Part shown: positions 5,942 through 9,840 of the stretch, one piece after another
Layout: every line of letters starts with the position of its first letter
Position numbering within the stretch: the stretch's first letter is position 1
Assembly: GCA_964608735.1 (NCBI GenBank)
Contig: CAZSPL010000149.1
Span: forward strand, 1 to 9,840
Source of the DNA: CAZSPL01 sp964608735
GTDB lineage: Bacteria > JAJVIF01 > JAPKYR01 > CAZSPL01
Length of the DNA: 9,840 nucleotides
Direction: 5' to 3'
Program-made: the position numbers and the translations under genes
The notes under the pieces: generated by a model
What the model was told of the DNA's origin: nothing
Seen by the model: only the letters and a program-made list of their open reading frames with translations
Databases searched by the model: none

Positions 5942-7585
5942 ATGACTGGCTTCAAGAAAATACTTCTCCTGATTTGCCAGGTTGCGCTGATGGGCTTCGC
6001 GGCATTCATCACGGTAAAATATATCCTCGCCGTGAAGCCCCAATACGCCGCATGGCTCGGGGCGCTGTCGCTGTCCAATGTCTTCAGGCTCATCCTCGGG
6101 CCGGCCCTCGCGGCGTTCTTCGTCGCGTCATCCTATGGACTCGGGCGCCTGCTCTGGACACGTCTCGGCGGCCTCGCCGATTTCCCTTCCGCCGCCACCG
6201 AATTTCTCCTGTTGAGCGGAATCGGTATATGCGTCCAGGCCATCTTCGGGTGGGTCCTTTCCGCATTCGGGTGGACTCCCTCCGCGCTGGTATTTTTCGT
6301 CGGACTGATTGCACTCGTCATCGAAATCACACCATTCACGGACACCATACGCTCCGCCTTCTCGCCGCCCGTGAAGGAGGGTGAAGGCTTCAGCCGCAAG
6401 GGATTCACCTGGCTCATATGGCCGATGCTTATCTGCGTGACCCTCGCCCCTTTCATGTGGAACAATCCCGCGTCTCCGGGATGGCTCTCCGACGCCGGCG
6501 CGTCATTCAAGCTCACCATCGGTCATTCGCCTATCGGCCTCGATAAACCGCTGTTCGGTATTTATGCCGGGATGGCAGGCCCGTGGGCCGCCAGCGCCGT
6601 AAACCTCGGCCTGCTTTGGCTCATCATCATCGGGATGCTCGAAGCGTCGCGCCGGCTCTACAATTCCCTCCCGGCCGGACTTCTCGGCATCGTCCTCTTC
6701 CTCTGCATACCGCTTCACTTCCAGATGCTCGCGCAACCCTCGCCCGAGATCGTCCTCGCGTTCTTCCTGGTGGCATCCTATTCGGCGCTGACATGGTTCC
6801 TGTTCAGTGGACGCCTCGACGCACTTCCCCTATCCGGGATCTTTCTCGGACTCGCTCTCTCGGTTTCGTCAAAGGCGCTCCCATTCGCGATAATATTCCT
6901 GCTTTACGCGCTCATCGGATGCGCGGGCCATCTGCGGAAGCGCCCGGTAATCGCGATACTCATCCTCGCGGCCTTCATCATCCTTGCCGCGCTTTTCGGA
7001 AGCCTGCTCGCGGCGCAGAATATCACACAGACCGGAAATGCATTCTACCCCCTGTTCTCATACCCGGTGGAATTCAAGGTCCCCGAACCCGCTTTGCCCA
7101 ACCCGCGAACGCCCATGGCCAAGAGGTCGAAAGCATTGCCGATTCCCGCGGACAAGCTCGAGGGGGTCGATTTCCCCACCAACTACGGGAGCTTCGCCGG
7201 TGTCGGTTACAAGATGACCATGTCCACCGACGGCGATTTATCCAAAGGACCCCAGGGACTCGGCCCGTTCTTCATGGCATTCATCCCGGGAATCCTGCTC
7301 ATCCTGATAACCCGTCGGCATACGCGCGAAGCATGGACGATCATCCTGCTCCTGCTGCTGGTCTACCTGTTCTGGGCCTATGCGGGGAGGATTATCTCGC
7401 TGAAAATGCTCTACGCCATTTTCCCGTTCCAGGCCCTGATTACCGGATACATCATCGACCGGTTGTACCTGTTATCCAAACTCGAAGAGAAACGCGCCGT
7501 CAGCTATATCTTCATTGTGATTTTCATCCCCGCGGCGCTTCTCACGTTCATATGGACCTGCCCGGGCTATGGCTTCCTCTCGTAG
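5942..7585 (+). CDS. GT-C-like membrane protein, shorter paralogue of the upstream enzyme
   Basis: Polytopic membrane protein, 547 aa, homologous by eye to the preceding 807-aa GT-C protein over most of its length. Shared landmarks are GR followed by FPSAATEFLLLSGIGI (81-96), hydrophobic segments near 9-30, 47-65, 86-105, 113-130 and 156-172, and the loop WLSDAGASFK (181-190), which places Asp184 opposite Asp289 of the partner. The AGLLGIVLFLCIP block, the LSGIFLGLALSVSSKALPF block and GNAFYP also match. It differs in two ways: the loop His of the partner (DAMNSHL) is not conserved, and the protein stops after the last helix with no soluble C-terminal domain. It may be a glycosyltransferase with another acceptor, a partner subunit, or a divergent non-catalytic copy. 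ATG 5942 follows an in-frame stop only six codons upstream and has no visible Shine-Dalgarno sequence. Confidence 0.75.
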   Translation: MTGFKKILLLICQVALMGFAAFITVKYILAVKPQYAAWLGALSLSNVFRLILGPALAAFFVASSYGLGRLLWTRLGGLADFPSAATEFLLLSGIGICVQAIFGWVLSAFGWTPSALVFFVGLIALVIEITPFTDTIRSAFSPPVKEGEGFSRKGFTWLIWPMLICVTLAPFMWNNPASPGWLSDAGASFKLTIGHSPIGLDKPLFGIYAGMAGPWAASAVNLGLLWLIIIGMLEASRRLYNSLPAGLLGIVLFLCIPLHFQMLAQPSPEIVLAFFLVASYSALTWFLFSGRLDALPLSGIFLGLALSVSSKALPFAIIFLLYALIGCAGHLRKRPVIAILILAAFIILAALFGSLLAAQNITQTGNAFYPLFSYPVEFKVPEPALPNPRTPMAKRSKALPIPADKLEGVDFPTNYGSFAGVGYKMTMSTDGDLSKGPQGLGPFFMAFIPGILLILITRRHTREAWTIILLLLLVYLFWAYAGRIISLKMLYAIFPFQALITGYIIDRLYLLSKLEEKRAVSYIFIVIFIPAALLTFIWTCPGYGFLS

Positions 7586-7617
7586 CCCTCAGCGACGGGC
7601 GGCACGGTAATAATTGA

Positions 7618-8253
7618 ATGAATCGGAAAGATAAAGATGAAATAATCCACCGCTATGAAACCCGCTTGAAGGAATACGGGCACGATGTCCGCACCCTCGG
7701 TTCCGGTTCCGACGAAAAGCAGCTATTGCGCTACACCGCCCTCGCTGCTATCGGCATCAGGAACGGCGAAACGGTGCTCGACCTCGGATGCGGCTTCGGG
7801 GATTTCCACGCGTTCCTGGAACGCCGCGATATTCATGTCGATTACACCGGTTATGACATTGTGCCGGCATTCATCGAAACCGCATCGAAAACGCATCCAA
7901 TAGCTAAATTCGAATTGCGCGATATCCAGGAGAATCCGCCGGACAGGCGGTTCGACTGGATCGTAAGCTCCCAGGCATTCAACAACATCCTGAAGTATGA
8001 AGACAACGACGCGCTGGTAAAGGATGTCCTCGCGGCCGCATGGCAATATTGCGAGCGCGGCATCGCCATTGATATGATGGGCGACCATGTCGATTTCCGG
8101 GAAGAAAGGCTGCACTATTTCAATCCCGAGAAAATGTTCTCCTACGCGAAAACCCTCTCGAAATACGTCGCGCTCCGCCACGACTACCTTCCCTACGAAT
8201 TTTGCCTGTATATCTATCGCCAATCTCCCATTCAGCCCGATGAGCGTGTATAA
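7618..8253 (+). CDS. Class I SAM-dependent methyltransferase
   Basis: Predicted cytoplasmic methyltransferase of 211 aa. Motif I, VLDLGCGFGDF, is at 53-63; YTGYDIVPAFIETA at 76-89 gives the acidic residue expected to hold the SAM ribose; the motif IV region is FDWIVSSQAFN at 112-122. The C-terminal LRHDYLPYEFCLYIYR (186-201) replaces the usual generic beta hairpin and is distinctive. The overall length matches minimal Rossmann methyltransferases without an added domain. It lies 32 bp after the GT-C paralogue, same strand, with a poor Shine-Dalgarno sequence. Context suggests O- or N-methylation of a sugar or sugar precursor made by this cluster. The substrate cannot be deduced; protein or lipid methylation is possible. 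Confidence 0.85.
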   Translation: MNRKDKDEIIHRYETRLKEYGHDVRTLGSGSDEKQLLRYTALAAIGIRNGETVLDLGCGFGDFHAFLERRDIHVDYTGYDIVPAFIETASKTHPIAKFELRDIQENPPDRRFDWIVSSQAFNNILKYEDNDALVKDVLAAAWQYCERGIAIDMMGDHVDFREERLHYFNPEKMFSYAKTLSKYVALRHDYLPYEFCLYIYRQSPIQPDERV

Positions 8254-8309
8254 TTCAGGCCGCTTTACCTATCCGTACATGGACGCCGTGCAGACGGTGA
8301 CGGGAGGAT

Positions 8310-9236
8310 ATGGGGAGGAAACAGTATATAGCTATAACGGTGGATTTCTGCGACGGGATTATAACATCCCGCTCGGAATCCAATTACCTGCATGTCTATG
8401 AGGGCTGCAAGGTTATCAGCGGTCCTATCCGCGAAGCATTCAAAGCGGAAAAGATCCCCTTCACATTTTTCGTGCGCGCCGACAACCAGGTCAAATTCAT
8501 GTTCGACCGCGTTAGCTACTTGTTCGACCGCTACAGGCCGTTCTGGCTCGAAGCCAAGCAGAGAGGGGATGAGATTGGATGGCACCCGCACCTCTACCGG
8601 TTGCGCGGGTCGGTATGGATGCCGCAGACCGACGGCCCGGGGGTCGAAAGACAGCTTAAGAGTTGCTATGTCGAGCTCCCGATGGATGTTTTCAACATCA
8701 CGAGCGCGCGTATCGGCGAAGGGATGATGACGAACTACTCCATCAACACGCTCGACAAACTCGGCATCAAGGCCGATTGTACAGCCCTGCCCGGGCGCGT
8801 TCGGAACGATGCGGATAGGAAATTCAACTGGAGCAAAGCCCCGGCCGTGCCCTATCACCCATCCCGCTTCGACTACAGCTCCGTCGGCCTTCCCGGAGGC
8901 AACCTCAACCTGCTCGAAATACCCTTCACCATGGTCGAGACCAAGGCATCCTACGATACCGAGCCGATACGGCGCTACCTCGACCTCACATTCAGCCCGT
9001 CGTTCCTCGGCCCCGGGCTGAGGGATGCCATCCGTCGAAGCCCGTTCACCGTGGCCGTGATACACCCCTCGTTCATCCAGGGGGCCGCCGGGGACAACGA
9101 ATTCATCTCCCCGGGACCGGAAACCGTAAAACAGAACATCGTGAATCTCATCGCCGCGGCGCAGGTCATCAGGCGCGAGGTGGAATTCGTTACAATCCGC
9201 CAAATCCGCGAACTCGCCAGCCAGATCACCCGTTAA
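8310..9236 (+). CDS. Divergent polysaccharide-deacetylase-like (NodB fold) protein
   Basis: 308 aa resembling carbohydrate esterase 4 / NodB-fold proteins, which remove N-acetyl groups from glycans. Visible landmarks are AITVDFCDG (8-16, first strand with Asp12), IPFTFFVRAD (49-58), and EIGWHPHLYRL (88-98), where the family normally has a HxxxH metal site but here has HPH (His92, His94). RIGEGMMTNYSINTLDKLGI (134-153) corresponds to the RxPxG..s..t...L...G arginine segment, and VAVIHPSF (248-255) supplies the late histidine. No signal peptide is visible, so it appears cytoplasmic, unlike most peptidoglycan deacetylases. ATG 8310 is only 2 nt after GGGAGG, closer than ideal; no alternative in-frame start fits. 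It ends the run of same-strand genes, 56 bp behind the methyltransferase. It may deacetylate an amino sugar before export, or have lost activity. Confidence 0.75.
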   Translation: MGRKQYIAITVDFCDGIITSRSESNYLHVYEGCKVISGPIREAFKAEKIPFTFFVRADNQVKFMFDRVSYLFDRYRPFWLEAKQRGDEIGWHPHLYRLRGSVWMPQTDGPGVERQLKSCYVELPMDVFNITSARIGEGMMTNYSINTLDKLGIKADCTALPGRVRNDADRKFNWSKAPAVPYHPSRFDYSSVGLPGGNLNLLEIPFTMVETKASYDTEPIRRYLDLTFSPSFLGPGLRDAIRRSPFTVAVIHPSFIQGAAGDNEFISPGPETVKQNIVNLIAAAQVIRREVEFVTIRQIRELASQITR

Positions 9237-9293
9237 AAACCAGGACTACTTCAAGTCGCGCTTTCCTAAAGAGCCCCCCGGGCAATCGCACCG

Positions 9294-9369
9294 GTTGTAG
9301 CGCGGGCATCGTGCCTGCAATTCTTGGGATAAAGCTGGATAAAGGCAGGCAGGATGCCCGCGCTACAAC
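9294..9369. repeat. 25-bp near-perfect inverted repeat (REP/MITE-like)
   Basis: Arms at 9294-9318 and 9345-9369 match at 24 of 25 positions as inverted copies, beginning GTTGTAGCGCGGGCATC, around a 26-bp AT-richer centre. There is no open frame and no T run, so it is neither a gene nor an intrinsic terminator, although the stem could block RNA exonucleases. The compact size and intergenic position are what one sees for dispersed REP-type or non-autonomous mobile elements. Flanking target duplications are not evident. Confidence 0.7.
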
Positions 9370-9395
9370 AAATAGCGATTGTCGTCCGCTGCTTA

Positions 9396-9424
9396 TTGTG
9401 GCTGAATACCGCATGTGATAAAAT
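9396..9424 (+). promoter_or_regulatory. Extended -10 promoter for the lipoprotein gene
   Basis: TTGTGG (9396-9401), a 17-bp spacer and TAAAAT (9419-9424), with TG one base before the hexamer, form an extended -10 promoter. The -35 is weak. Predicted start is near 9431, giving a leader of about 45 nt. Confidence 0.5.
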
Positions 9425-9432
9425 CTATAAGT

Positions 9433-9448
9433 TAATGAAAATTCATTA
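9433..9448. promoter_or_regulatory. Palindromic operator-like site at the predicted transcription start
   Basis: TAATGAA, AA, TTCATTA form a perfect 7-bp inverted repeat immediately downstream of the predicted transcription start. An AT-rich palindrome of this size fits a dimeric repressor operator. The regulator is not in the window. Confidence 0.35.
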
Positions 9449-9475
9449 TTAGCCCGCCAATACGGAGGCGTTACC

Positions 9476-9840
9476 GTGCGTAGTATTTCTATTACCCTTT
9501 CTGTTGTCCTCCTCCTCATGATAATCGGATGCTCAAGCTCGGGGGGTGAAAAAGCCGTTCAGCCACCGGTGGATGTCGAGAAAATGTCCGACTTCGGCCC
9601 GGGACACAACGCCGTCGGCTTCTACGACCTGCAATTCGACGCCGCTTCAGGCGAGATTATCAGCGTCGAGAATCGGACGGTTACCGTCCACTATAACGTA
9701 TCAGAATACCTGGACGACCCCAACTGCCCGAACAGCCAGTGTATCTACTTCTACCTCTGGGATTACGATTTCGAGCAGCATTATTATTATGTCGATATCT
9801 ACATACTCAATCCCACGCTGCTCGAACCCTTCGACCCCCG
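9476..9840 (+). CDS. Putative lipoprotein, N-terminal part
   Basis: GTG 9476 is preceded by CGGAGG with 7 nt spacing, a strong ribosome site. The first 121 residues are visible and the frame stays open to the window edge. Residues 1-19 (MRSISITLSVVLLLMIIGC) are a type II signal peptide with lipobox IIGC; Cys19 would be lipidated. Ser follows at +2, which in enterobacteria favours outer-membrane sorting. After a short Ser/Gly/Pro linker the mature part (GHNAVGFYDLQFDAASGEI, then a Tyr- and Asp-rich stretch with two Cys near 95 and 100) looks like a beta-rich extracytoplasmic domain. I do not recognise the family. It has its own promoter, an operator-like site and an intervening repeat, so it is probably transcribed apart from the glycan genes. 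Confidence 0.8.
   Translation, partial: MRSISITLSVVLLLMIIGCSSSGGEKAVQPPVDVEKMSDFGPGHNAVGFYDLQFDAASGEIISVENRTVTVHYNVSEYLDDPNCPNSQCIYFYLWDYDFEQHYYYVDIYILNPTLLEPFDP

Noticed and set aside
5890..6384. Plus-strand open frames overlapping the second GT-C gene in another frame, including 6583-7617
   Set aside because: Arg/Pro/His-rich translations are characteristic of out-of-frame reading of GC-rich genes. The membrane protein frame is coherent throughout.
8265..9203. 312-codon minus-strand open frame opposite the NodB-fold gene
   Set aside because: It is an antisense shadow produced by GC-rich third positions. The plus-strand frame has family motifs and the minus one has none.

Overview
The window reads as chromosomal DNA of a motile, diderm (Gram-negative type) bacterium. 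It carries a canonical flagellin, a lipoprotein with a Cys lipobox, and several polytopic enzymes of the kind that assemble surface glycans. Base composition is moderately GC-rich and looks even from gene to gene. No tRNA, rRNA, CRISPR array, transposase or integrase is visible. I cannot name the taxon. The mix of unusual GT-C proteins, a hairpin repeat and an unfamiliar lipoprotein would fit an uncultivated bacterial lineage, but that is an impression only.

Left part (1-1356): a flagellin gene on the minus strand runs off the left edge. Upstream of it lies a leader of about 220 nt, preceded by a sigma-28-like promoter. Two hairpins in this leader share one design, a perfect 6-bp stem with a 6-nt loop starting AAGGA. 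One of them displays the Shine-Dalgarno sequence. This is how a dual CsrA/RsmA binding site looks, and CsrA control of flagellin translation is known from Bacillus subtilis. Between the flagellin promoter and the divergent plus-strand genes sit an intrinsic-terminator-like hairpin with a T run and a compact inverted repeat.

Middle part (1357-9236): six plus-strand genes follow. They are a stand-alone ATP-grasp ligase; a DPM1-type GT2 glycosyltransferase behind a good sigma-70-type promoter; two paralogous GT-C membrane glycosyltransferases (807 and 547 aa) separated by a 72-nt imperfect hairpin; a class I SAM methyltransferase; and a divergent polysaccharide-deacetylase-like protein. My working model is a surface-glycan or glycoprotein module. 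The GT2 would charge a polyprenyl phosphate with a sugar, the GT-C enzymes would use that lipid-linked sugar on the outer face of the inner membrane, and the methyltransferase and deacetylase-like enzyme would tailor the product. Because flagellin is the neighbour, flagellin or cell-envelope glycosylation is a reasonable target, but the sequence does not prove it.

Right part (9237-9840): a gene-free stretch of about 240 bp holds a nearly perfect 25-bp inverted repeat (mobile or REP-like) and then an extended -10 promoter with an operator-like palindrome at the predicted transcription start. These lead into a lipoprotein gene that runs off the right edge.
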